Assembly (NCBI GenBank): GCA_013360585.1
Contig: JABWBH010000017.1
Location: forward strand, 1-64,000
Direction of reading: 5' to 3'
Length of the DNA: 64,000 nucleotides
Source of the DNA: Phycisphaerae bacterium
Lineage (GTDB): Bacteria; Planctomycetota; Phycisphaerae; UBA1845
The notes beneath the pieces were generated by a model. That model made no database searches and was not told where the DNA came from. It worked only from the letters and a program-made list of their open reading frames with translations. This document shows, in pieces, positions 1-6,975 of this stretch. Made by a program: the position numbers and the translations under genes. Positions within the stretch are counted from its first letter, which is position 1. Every line of letters begins with the position of its first letter.

Positions 1-597
1 TTCGCTGCCGCTGAGCATCTCGACGCGCACGGGCTGCATGCCCTTCTCCGGATCAAGCGTCCAGCGCACGCTCATCCCGTTGTCCCAGTGCCCGGTGACG
101 GTGACGCGATCCTCGTGGTGCTCGACGGGATCGTAACTCGCCGCCGGCTGGCGATACCAACTCGGGTGGGTGCTCCACGCAGCCGTCGGCTCAAACCCGA
201 GGTCGCGAAGATTGCGGTAGGATGTGTGGCGTTCGGGAACATCGTTGACATCGGCGGCGGGAGTATCGACATAGAATCTCCATTGTTCGCCGTCCTTGAT
301 GAGCAGGCGGCGCTCACTGTAGGAGAACGGAATCCCCGGCTCCGCCAAGACGTGACTTCGTCCGTCGGCCAGACCGTGAAAGATCTCAAGGATGTCGCCA
401 TAGGAAATCCGCGAAGCATAAAGCCCTTCACGGTCGCCGTGGCCATCGTGGGATGGCGGAGTCAACACCCATTCAATCTGCGAGGTGTCGATTTGCCCGC
501 GATAGCGCTCAGCCTCGATGAGTTCTGGCGGCTTGTGCTGGTGAACGACCGGTTCAGGGACGAAACACAACCATGCGAAACAGGTGAAGATGTCCAT
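1..597 (-). CDS. Hypothetical protein, copy 1 of a duplicated family (C-terminus runs off the window)
   Basis: Reading leftwards from the ATG at 597, the frame stays open for 199 codons to the window edge. An in-frame TGA lies five codons upstream of the ATG, so no earlier ATG is possible. The N-terminus (MDIFTCFAWLCFVPEPVV) is short and hydrophobic, suggesting export or anchoring. The product is a diverged paralogue of the protein at 1848-3254. Shared landmarks in the same order are an IEW.L/VEW.L segment, an F-S/E-R-LIK segment (SERRLLIK versus SEYRKLIK), and near the truncated end a VT-D-G-W-LDP pattern (RWTLDPEKGMQPV versus TWELDPAHDFEPV). The function is unknown and I recognise no named domain. 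It lies downstream of a Cys-rich secreted protein, the same order as in the second copy. It is probably real because its paralogue has the same order of conserved blocks. Confidence 0.75.
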   Translation of the reverse strand, partial: MDIFTCFAWLCFVPEPVVHQHKPPELIEAERYRGQIDTSQIEWVLTPPSHDGHGDREGLYASRISYGDILEIFHGLADGRSHVLAEPGIPFSYSERRLLIKDGEQWRFYVDTPAADVNDVPERHTSYRNLRDLGFEPTAAWSTHPSWYRQPAASYDPVEHHEDRVTVTGHWDNGMSVRWTLDPEKGMQPVRVEMLSGSE

Positions 598-932
598 CTT
601 CGTGAGCTCTCAACAACGGTTAGAAGTTACGACTCCGGGCCTGCAATTGTTGATGGTTGCCGACGATGAGCGATGCCGCAACCCATCGGTAAAGAAATGC
701 CCGAAGGCATTGCGGTTATGAACGGCCCAATGCGCGTACTCCTATTGAAAAGCGAACATCAGCCTGAAACCGGGTTCCACTTTCACGCCGGACCGCACGT
801 TTCTCAACAACACTTCCTGTTCAACGCCGCATACGGACGTTCTATTCTCGGGCATCACCATATCAGCGCGCAAGCCACGAGGGTGAAACCGAAAACCCGT
901 AACCGACCAGATTTACCTCGTAGGGGTCACCA
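598..932. other. Gene-poor spacer between the two genes of cassette copy 1
   Basis: These 335 bases separate the Cys-rich gene from the larger gene in copy 1. The matching spacer in copy 2 (3255-3349) is only 95 bases. The plus-strand open frames here have no recognisable product, no convincing ribosome-binding site and no relative elsewhere in the window. I see no strong terminator or promoter. Confidence 0.5.
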
Positions 933-1367
933 TCAAGCAGGGTCGCATTCGCAGCCTTGGCTGGTCGCGAGATATCGCGTAGTGTATATAGGCAACGGGT
1001 TACCGACCGGTTCGCAACCGTCGTCATTGGCGCACGATGATCCGGCAGGCGGCGAGCAGCTTTGACCATACGCACAGATCCACTGCGTCTCAAACAGCAC
1101 CTTGCACTGAGAATTGTCGTAGTCGAAATCGCCGGAAGTCGCCTCGACTGTAGCCGCACAGAATCCGCTCTCATGGCATCGGCAAGGAATACTCTCTACG
1201 CAGGAACACACCGACGGAAACCCGCACTTTGGCGCGACGACCATCACCGGCATCGGCAGCGCCGCCGCCGCGATGCACGGCCTGGTCAAGGCTGACACGG
1301 CGACCATCCCCACGACCCAAAACGACGCGGTCACGAACGGATTTCGAATGTTCACAAAATTTAACAT
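933..1367 (-). CDS. Small Cys-rich secreted protein, cassette copy 1
   Basis: A 144-residue protein. The start ATG at 1367 has an AGGAGG ribosome-binding site about 10 bases upstream on the minus strand. An N-terminal hydrophobic stretch of about 20 residues (VTASFWVVGMVAVSAL, with an AAA site near residue 36) looks like a signal peptide. The mature part holds 13 cysteines, several in CxC or CRC pairs (VCSC, PCRC, GCEC), as expected of a disulfide-rich exported protein or a metal-binding protein. No known family is recognised. It resembles the gene at 3350-3790 in size, signal peptide, Cys content and position, although the sequences are strongly diverged. It sits just after a promoter and a (CCCTT)10 leader, and just before the partial gene at 1-597. 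Confidence 0.7.
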   Translation of the reverse strand: MLNFVNIRNPFVTASFWVVGMVAVSALTRPCIAAAALPMPVMVVAPKCGFPSVCSCVESIPCRCHESGFCAATVEATSGDFDYDNSQCKVLFETQWICAYGQSCSPPAGSSCANDDGCEPVGNPLPIYTTRYLATSQGCECDPA

Positions 1368-1395
1368 GATCGCCTGTCCTCCTGTCGCAGAAAGA

Positions 1396-1445
1396 AAGGG
1401 AAGGGAAGGGAAGGGAAGGGAAGGGAAGGGAAGGGAAGGGAAGGG
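1396..1445. repeat. (AAGGG)10 pentanucleotide tandem repeat in a 5' leader
   Basis: Ten perfect AAGGG units on the plus strand (CCCTT on the transcribed minus strand), with one imperfect unit at 1391-1395. The repeat lies between the minus-strand promoter at 1493-1521 and the ATG at 1367, so it is in the predicted untranslated leader. A change of unit number would alter leader length, not reading frame. The plus strand has runs of GGG separated by AA, a pattern able to form a G-quadruplex. Confidence 0.95.
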
Positions 1446-1492
1446 ACCACGCGGCGCCTTCCGCCCTGCCCGTATCTCTTTTATCGCCCTTT

Positions 1493-1521
1493 AAGATACC
1501 CCACAGGCATCGGACCGTCAA
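1493..1521 (-). promoter_or_regulatory. Sigma70-type promoter of cassette copy 1
   Basis: On the minus strand the sequence reads TTGACG (1521-1516), a 17-base spacer, then TATCTT (1498-1493). The spacer GTCCGATGCCTGTGGGG is identical to the one in copy 2 (3937-3953). Conservation of both boxes and the spacer between two otherwise diverged copies supports function. The expected start of transcription is near 1486, giving a leader of about 120 bases that contains the (CCCTT)10 repeat. Confidence 0.7.
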
Positions 1522-1680
1522 GGCGAAATCGAGAATTAATTCGGATTTCATCTTGTTTCCTGGCGCCCGTCACTCCCCCCTGCTCGCCCGGTCACGCCAC
1601 CGATGCGCCTCGCGACGTGACCCGCGGCACGCCCTCGCGGCATGTCCGACGAAGAGGCAAAGAAAAGAACACCGGTTTCG

Positions 1681-1750
1681 CCAGCGATCCCCCTCACGGG
1701 CCAGCAGGTGGACCCCGACCAGCCGCAGATCGCCTCGGGAGCAAGCGAAC
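1681..1750 (-). pseudogene. Decayed 3' fragment of the C45 acyltransferase gene
   Basis: The bases at 1681-1698 are identical to the stretch just outside the 3' end of the C45 gene (about 4034-4051). After loss of about 45 bases, the similarity resumes inside that gene. Read on the minus strand, this fragment gives LAPEAICGWSGSTCW against LAREAIYGWPGYTCW in the intact gene. The surrounding leader and promoter are also copied (1441-1600 matches 3878-4040 at roughly four bases in five). The fragment marks one end of a segmental duplication and does not encode a protein. Similarity past about 1750 is unclear. Confidence 0.75.
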
Positions 1751-1847
1751 GCCTTACCGGGGACTCGTCGCTCTCCGCCTTCAGACCGGTCGAGAACCTC
1801 GGGGCGAGGCGCCGAACCTACGGATCCCCATTCGGGCATGACGAATA

Positions 1848-3254
1848 CTATTTCGACGGTACGGACGCCCTCTTGGCTGCCGCTTCAACCTGGGCCGGGG
1901 TCAGCAACTCGCGGAACCCTGGCTTGAGCCGCTTTTCAAAGATCAGATCGATGCGCTCCAGCAGAGCGCTCTCCCGTTCGTCAAGTAAGGAGAGCTGCGC
2001 TTTGGCTTCGGCGCGCTGCGCCTCCGGACCTGCGGCGTCATTCGCCGTCGAACGCGCCTTCGCTCTTTGCTCGCGAATGTCGCTGAACGCCTTGGCTTGG
2101 GCGTCCAGATACGCGTAGGCGTCCTTCTGGCAACTACGAAGATGCTTCCAGGCGCGATCGGTCTGGGTGCGACTTAGGTCGAACTCGCGGATGAACTTCC
2201 GGGTATACTCCTCCCACAGGCGGGGGCTTCGCCGGACCTCAACCTGCGACTCGAAGTCGCTTACCGATTTCGGAAGCGAGTATTTCGGGTCGCTCTCCCA
2301 TCGTATGACTCGGCTCAGAAACTCCCTCGTGTCGAGCAGCCCGGATTTCTCAAGGGCAACCGCGTCCTCAACCGCGCGATCCTGTTCGCCATCAAAGATG
2401 CGCGGCGACGACCAGCCTTGATCCGTGCCTCTGACAATATTGGTTCCGGGAATCATTCGGAGCGCTTCGCCGACCGAAAACACCTGTTCGTGATGCGGTT
2501 GGTCGAACTCCGCGTGGAGGATGTTGACGCGAGAGCGCCGTACGCCCTGCGCCAGGAACTCCACAGCCGCCGGGAACCGGCGCCCGTCCACTTCCTCATA
2601 AACCGTCTGGGCGCGCTGAACGAACTCACCACTTTCGCCGAACGGGAGAACCGACTCGCACGCAACCGGCTCGAAATCATGCGCCGGATCCAGCTCCCAG
2701 GTCCAACGCCCGCCGTCCACAAGATGAGCGGTCACCTTGTGAACGCTCTTCGAGACCGGCGTCGATTCCCAATAGGTCACGGTTCCTTCCAGACGACGCG
2801 AAACGAGCGCGATCGGATTCAACTCGGCTGCACTGCCGGCCTCATGAAAACCAGGAAGCAACCCGATAGACCGAACGTCCTTGACGTGAAACGGATCTGG
2901 ACATGAATCATCCTGCACTTTGCCGATCACGCTGCCCGGAACGTGACTCCAACGATCGCCGCCGCCCTTGATCAGTTTCCGATACTCACTGAACGCCCAC
3001 GGCTTGCCCATGCGATCCGCCACAACGGCGGGATCCTCCGGGGGATGTTCGACAAAAAGATAGTCCTCCCCTGCGTACTGCGATGAGAAACGCGAGACCG
3101 GGAACGATTGGTGCGGAGTCGTCGAATCAAGCTCCCACTCGACCACGGCGGTTGTGAACAAGGAGTGACGATTCATCAAGGCACGTTGAAGCTCGACGGG
3201 CATCGACGAGGAACTCTCCTGCACCGCCATGAAGACAATCAGAATTACTGGCAT
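1848..3254 (-). CDS. Hypothetical protein, copy 2 of the duplicated family, coiled-coil C-terminus
   Basis: A 468-residue protein. I chose the ATG at 3254 because a GGAGG ribosome-binding site lies 7 bases upstream; the frame extends further upstream without support. It begins with a short hydrophobic stretch (MPVILIVFMAV), so it may be exported. Residues from about 20 to 300 match the partial protein at 1-597. The last 120 residues are rich in Glu, Arg and Ala and probably helical. They end in an LTPAQ motif that recalls the LTxxQ motif of Spy/CpxP-type periplasmic proteins, a weak resemblance only. The function is unknown. It follows the Cys-rich gene at 3350-3790 by 95 bases and is probably cotranscribed with it. 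Confidence 0.8.
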   Translation of the reverse strand: MPVILIVFMAVQESSSSMPVELQRALMNRHSLFTTAVVEWELDSTTPHQSFPVSRFSSQYAGEDYLFVEHPPEDPAVVADRMGKPWAFSEYRKLIKGGGDRWSHVPGSVIGKVQDDSCPDPFHVKDVRSIGLLPGFHEAGSAAELNPIALVSRRLEGTVTYWESTPVSKSVHKVTAHLVDGGRWTWELDPAHDFEPVACESVLPFGESGEFVQRAQTVYEEVDGRRFPAAVEFLAQGVRRSRVNILHAEFDQPHHEQVFSVGEALRMIPGTNIVRGTDQGWSSPRIFDGEQDRAVEDAVALEKSGLLDTREFLSRVIRWESDPKYSLPKSVSDFESQVEVRRSPRLWEEYTRKFIREFDLSRTQTDRAWKHLRSCQKDAYAYLDAQAKAFSDIREQRAKARSTANDAAGPEAQRAEAKAQLSLLDERESALLERIDLIFEKRLKPGFRELLTPAQVEAAAKRASVPSK

Positions 3255-3349
3255 CTCGAAGCCTCCAGACGACGGGATCCACGTCAGCGGGCGCTCGACG
3301 CGATCCTGATCACCGGTGAACTCCAGCCTCCTCCCTCCAGCCCCGGACA

Positions 3350-3790
3350 TCAACTCGAAGGGGGATCGTCAGGACACTGGGAGGTCTCGCTGCACGGCGT
3401 CAACGTGGAGACCACCCATACATGACTCATGGTTGACCATGCCCCGCATGTCCCAGTTGCTTCCAGGCACGATGAATGATTCATGCACATGGCCCAGGCG
3501 CTCTGACAAGGGCAGACACGGCTGCAATTGACGTCGCTGAGTTTCCACCAGCAAACCTGAGGAGCCCCGCTCGGCTCCGCATTGAAGATGGGACCGTTGG
3601 TCTCCGTGGCGTTGGCCCGACACCCCCCAGGCCCCGTGCAATGGTTGCAGGGCTCCGCCGCCATGCATAGCGGGGTTCCAGAACTCTGTTCCGCCGCAGC
3701 GCACTTCTTTTGCTCCGCAGCTCGTACTCCATGAAGCGTACACAACGCGGCAAGCACCACGACGGACATCACCATTAATTTACGAGCCAT
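3350..3790 (-). CDS. Small Cys-rich secreted protein, cassette copy 2
   Basis: A 146-residue protein. ATG at 3790 is preferred over the in-frame ATG at 3796 because the GGAAGG ribosome-binding site (minus strand, 3803-3798) then lies 7 bases upstream. The N-terminus (MARKLMVMSVVVLAALC, then VRA before AEQ) is a clear signal peptide. The mature chain has 14 cysteines, an even number compatible with disulfides, and no recognised domain. It is followed by the larger family protein at 1848-3254 and preceded by a (CCCTT)15 leader. The CCTTCC contained in the leader repeat is an exact complement of the GGAAGG ribosome-binding site, which suggests leader folding could hide it. Confidence 0.75.
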   Translation of the reverse strand: MARKLMVMSVVVLAALCTLHGVRAAEQKKCAAAEQSSGTPLCMAAEPCNHCTGPGGCRANATETNGPIFNAEPSGAPQVCWWKLSDVNCSRVCPCQSAWAMCMNHSSCLEATGTCGAWSTMSHVWVVSTLTPCSETSQCPDDPPSS

Positions 3791-3807
3791 GAACATACCT
3801 TCCAGGG

Positions 3808-3882
3808 AAGGGAAGGGAAGGGAAGGGAAGGGAAGGGAAGGGAAGGGAAGGGAAGGGAAGGGAAGGGAAGGGAAGGGAAGGG
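3808..3882. repeat. (AAGGG)15 pentanucleotide tandem repeat in a 5' leader
   Basis: Fifteen perfect AAGGG units on the plus strand, read as CCCTT on the transcribed strand, between the promoter at 3931-3959 and the start at 3790. Copy 1 has ten units, so the tract has changed length since duplication. Bases 3798-3803, directly beside it, are the ribosome-binding site and are complementary to the repeat. Confidence 0.95.
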
Positions 3883-3930
3883 ACCGACGCGGAGCCTTCC
3901 GCCCTGCCCGAACCTCATTTCTCGTCCTGT

Positions 3931-3959
3931 AATATACCCCACAGGCATCGGACGGTCAA
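3931..3959 (-). promoter_or_regulatory. Sigma70-type promoter of cassette copy 2
   Basis: On the minus strand: TTGACC (3959-3954), a 17-base spacer, TATATT (3936-3931). The spacer is identical to that of copy 1. The transcript would start near 3924 and carry a leader of about 130 bases including the (CCCTT)15 tract. Confidence 0.75.
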
Positions 3960-4046
3960 GAGAAAATCGAGAATTAATACGGATTTCATCTTATTCCCCG
4001 GCGCCCGCCACTCCCCCCGCGCGCCCCGTCCCGCCAGCGATCCCCC

Positions 4047-5081
4047 TCACGCCCGGTATTCGACGCTCATCAGTAACTCGGTGAACCGCTCGAAGGATTG
4101 CCAGCAGGTGTACCCCGGCCAGCCGTAGATGGCCTCGCGGGCGAGCGGACGGTAGGTCGCGGTGTAGAGCGTGCCCCAGCCCTGGGCGAAGGCCGTGGAG
4201 AAAAGCGGGGGTTCGAGGAAGCGGGTGGCGAAGCGCTCGGGGGTTTCGTGCGGATCCTCCAGGCAGGAAGCGAGGAAACGTTCGCGTTCGAGACTGGCGG
4301 TGGCGTGGGCGTACTGGCTCCACTCGACGGTGCGCTGATGATTCGTCGCCAAGGGGCGGCGGGTGACGATGGCCGGGCGATCCGGCGCGACGAAGACGGT
4401 GGCGAAGTTTCCGGCGGCGTCCACAAGGGTGACATTGTAGCTCATGTGCGACGGCACGCGTTGTAACACCTCGATCGCCTGCGACACGCGCCCGCATGTC
4501 TCCAGGACATACCGGAGCACAAGCGGGATGCCGAATCCGTCGCCCACGACCTTGCGCCCCCCGAAGGACAGCGACACCACAAGTCCATCCTCATTGATTC
4601 CGTCGAGCAGGCCCCAGAGGCAGTCGCTCATCGCGATCACCTGCCGCCCGTTCCACGCGGTATGCCAAAGCACGCCATCCCAGAGCTTCGGGTGATAATC
4701 ATAATTGCGGACGAGCATCGGCTCGCGTCGCATCCAGACCGCCTGTGAGCAGCCGGTCAGATAAGGCGTTGGGCGGTACAGACTCAGGCATCGCGCGACG
4801 GAGTCGGACCCGCCGGCGAGATCGACGAGGCATTCGAAAGTCGGCACGATTTCGGGCATATGCCGCCGCAGGGCGGCCCGGCACGCCGGGTACGAGGGTC
4901 GTGCGGCGTCGCCTTCCTTCAGGAACCACGCATGATAGGCGGGCCAGAGCAGTTCAAACAGCTCTTTCCACTTCGGTCCGGCGTCGAACTCCTGCGCTGC
5001 CCTGAAAGGGACGATCATGCGGTCGGGAGCATACCGATGCGCCGCAGGGTCGGACAGGGCAAGGCGTCGGAGGATCTCCAC
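4047..5081 (-). CDS. C45-type N-terminal-nucleophile acyltransferase/hydrolase
   Basis: A 344-residue protein of the acyl-CoA:6-aminopenicillanate acyltransferase (peptidase C45) family. These enzymes cleave themselves before a Cys that becomes the nucleophile, and act on amides or transfer acyl groups. The likely nucleophile is the Cys in YLTGCSQAVW, followed by the family's LVRNYDYH strand. SYNVTLVDAAG and the later TNHQ are further conserved core segments. The substrate cannot be read from sequence. The start is uncertain: GTG at 5081 gives the full frame and ATG at 5018 gives a protein 21 residues shorter; neither has a clear ribosome-binding site. No signal peptide is seen. A decayed copy of its 3' end lies at 1681-1750. 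Confidence 0.8.
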   Translation of the reverse strand: MEILRRLALSDPAAHRYAPDRMIVPFRAAQEFDAGPKWKELFELLWPAYHAWFLKEGDAARPSYPACRAALRRHMPEIVPTFECLVDLAGGSDSVARCLSLYRPTPYLTGCSQAVWMRREPMLVRNYDYHPKLWDGVLWHTAWNGRQVIAMSDCLWGLLDGINEDGLVVSLSFGGRKVVGDGFGIPLVLRYVLETCGRVSQAIEVLQRVPSHMSYNVTLVDAAGNFATVFVAPDRPAIVTRRPLATNHQRTVEWSQYAHATASLERERFLASCLEDPHETPERFATRFLEPPLFSTAFAQGWGTLYTATYRPLAREAIYGWPGYTCWQSFERFTELLMSVEYRA

Positions 5082-5148
5082 CTGTCGAACGTTCCGGTCA
5101 CGTTGCCTCGGCCTTGCCGTGCGGGCAGCCCCGGCCTGCGGCGTCCCG

Positions 5149-5157
5149 TGGTATACT
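5149..5157 (+). promoter_or_regulatory. Extended -10 promoter candidate for the FG-GAP gene
   Basis: TGG followed by TATACT (5152-5157) forms an extended -10 element about 60 bases before the start codon. No good -35 box lies upstream at 16-18 bases, which is tolerated for extended -10 promoters. Confidence 0.4.
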
Positions 5158-5216
5158 GGAGTCGGTCGGGGCCTTCGCGGGCCGGGGGAAGTCGTCTGAA
5201 CCTCAGGAGGGAAGTC

Positions 5217-6902
5217 ATGCGCCGATATTGCATCTCGTGGATTCCGGCGGCGAGCGTTGCGGCGATCGTCGCGCTGCCGTCCGCCGAGGCCCAGCGGATC
5301 CGGGTTGAGTCCGTCTCACCGCTGCCCGGCGTCAATGACGCGCCGGTCAACACACCGATCGTGGTGCGCTTCGATCGTCCCGTGAACCGGGACACGATCG
5401 TCCCGCTGCGCACGTTCTGGGCGTTCGCCCGGTGGAGCGGGACAGTGCAGGGGACGTTCTCCTTCTCGGACGACGACCGGACGGTGACGTTGCGCCCGGT
5501 CCGGCCTTTCTCCCACGGCGAGACCGTGATGGTCATTCTCTCGAACGAGATCGAGGGCGCAGACGGGACGCGGCTTCGCAACGCCGGAGCGTCGTACACG
5601 TTCTGGACGAACGCGCGGCCTTCGCCGATGACCTTCACCGAAATCGCGCGGATGACGACGCGCACGAATCAGAACCAGACGACGCGCTCCTACGGGGGGC
5701 TGGGGACGGACGTGGACGGCGACGGGTTCCTTGACCTGACGATCGTCAACGAGGACACGGCGGATCTGCGGGTGTTCATCAACAAGGGCGACCGCAGCGG
5801 TGAGTTTCATCCCTTCCTTCAGCCGACGTTCCCCTGCGGGCGTCGGGCAAGCCCCAACGAACCGGCGGATTTCAACCGTGACGGAATCGCGGATGCGTGC
5901 GTCGTGGCGATCGACGACGACACGGTGTCGGTCCTGCTGGGCAACGGCGACGGGACGTTCGCCCCGCGGCAGGCTATCAACGTGGGTATCGCCCCGCGCG
6001 GCATCGCGGTGCTGGACGCGGACGGCGACGGCGACCTCGATATCGTCAATACGAACTCGGGCGGTATCGGCAGCCTGTCGATCATCCTCAATGACGGCAC
6101 GGGGCGGTTCGGTCCGGCGACGACCTTTGAAGGCGGGGGGTCCGGGGAGTGGTCGCTGGGGGCGGCGGATATGAACGGCGACCTCATCCTCGACCTCGTC
6201 ATCGGCACGCGCGGGTCGCAGACGATGATCGTGATGACCGGCAACGGAAACGGGACGTTCACGCAGGCCTCCTCGCGAAGCTGCGACGGGCGGACGTGGA
6301 TGCTGGCGCTGGGGGATTTGAACGGCGACCGAACCTTCGACGTCGGCACCGCCAACAGCACGGATAACCGCGTCGCCGTCATGTTCGGCGACGGCGCGGG
6401 GGCGTTCTCCGCGGCAGTGCGTTACAGCGCCGACGCCTTCCCGCTGGCGACGGACTTCGGCGATCTCGACGGCGACGGCGACCTGGAGTGGATCAACTCG
6501 AGCTACTCCGGGGACTGGTGGTTGTACGCCAACAACGGCGCGGGGGTGTTCAGCTTCGTGCGGGAGTTTGACGCGCCGCAGGCCGCGTCCTGCGCCGTGC
6601 CGTTTGACTTCGACAACGACGGCGATCTCGATCTGGCGCTCATCGACGAGGAGGCCGACGTCGTCATCTTCATGAAAAACAGCGGGACCGCCGCGCTACC
6701 GGGCGACGGCGACGGCAACTGCCGCCGCGACCTGTCGGATTACGCGGCGCTTGCGGATTGCCTGGGCGACCCGGACGCATGCGCAGCCGCCGAGTGCCTC
6801 GTGTTCGACATCGACGACGACTGCGACGTGGACCTGGCGGATGCGGCGCAGTTCATGAACGGATTCACCGACGAGGACGAGATTCCGGGCTGCGGACCGT
6901 GA
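5217..6902 (+). CDS. Secreted FG-GAP/VCBS propeller protein with Ig-like and dockerin-like domains
   Basis: A 561-residue exported protein. AGGAGG at 5205-5210 lies 6 bases before the ATG at 5217, so the long upstream extension of this frame is not translated. Residues 1-25 are a signal peptide ending near AEA. About 27-130 resembles a bacterial Ig-like (Big_5) fold (SPLPGVNDAPVNTPIVVRF). About 165-490 has seven FG-GAP/VCBS calcium-loop motifs, for example DVDGDGFLDL, DFNRDGIAD, DADGDGDLDI and DFDNDGDLDL, as expected for a seven-bladed propeller. The C-terminus has two dockerin-like loops, DGDGNCRRDLSDYAALAD and DIDDDCDVDLADAAQF, with flanking cysteines, a tail common in planctomycete secreted proteins. 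The likely role is in cell-surface or extracellular binding; the ligand is unknown. Confidence 0.9.
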   Translation: MRRYCISWIPAASVAAIVALPSAEAQRIRVESVSPLPGVNDAPVNTPIVVRFDRPVNRDTIVPLRTFWAFARWSGTVQGTFSFSDDDRTVTLRPVRPFSHGETVMVILSNEIEGADGTRLRNAGASYTFWTNARPSPMTFTEIARMTTRTNQNQTTRSYGGLGTDVDGDGFLDLTIVNEDTADLRVFINKGDRSGEFHPFLQPTFPCGRRASPNEPADFNRDGIADACVVAIDDDTVSVLLGNGDGTFAPRQAINVGIAPRGIAVLDADGDGDLDIVNTNSGGIGSLSIILNDGTGRFGPATTFEGGGSGEWSLGAADMNGDLILDLVIGTRGSQTMIVMTGNGNGTFTQASSRSCDGRTWMLALGDLNGDRTFDVGTANSTDNRVAVMFGDGAGAFSAAVRYSADAFPLATDFGDLDGDGDLEWINSSYSGDWWLYANNGAGVFSFVREFDAPQAASCAVPFDFDNDGDLDLALIDEEADVVIFMKNSGTAALPGDGDGNCRRDLSDYAALADCLGDPDACAAAECLVFDIDDDCDVDLADAAQFMNGFTDEDEIPGCGP

Positions 6903-6975
6903 GGCTTGCGGTGACGTCGGCGTTGCGCTCAGAAGAACGACGCGCATCCCCCGCGTGCTCGGCGATCGGACCCGA

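Noticed and set aside
1171-1551. A 126-codon frame translating the CCCTT repeat into LPFPS units
   Set aside because: It starts upstream of the promoter, and its matching frame in copy 2 hits a stop (TGA) before the repeat.
1396-3882. Possible CRISPR array from the repeated pattern
   Set aside because: The repeats are simple 5-base tandem units without spacers, and no cas gene is present.
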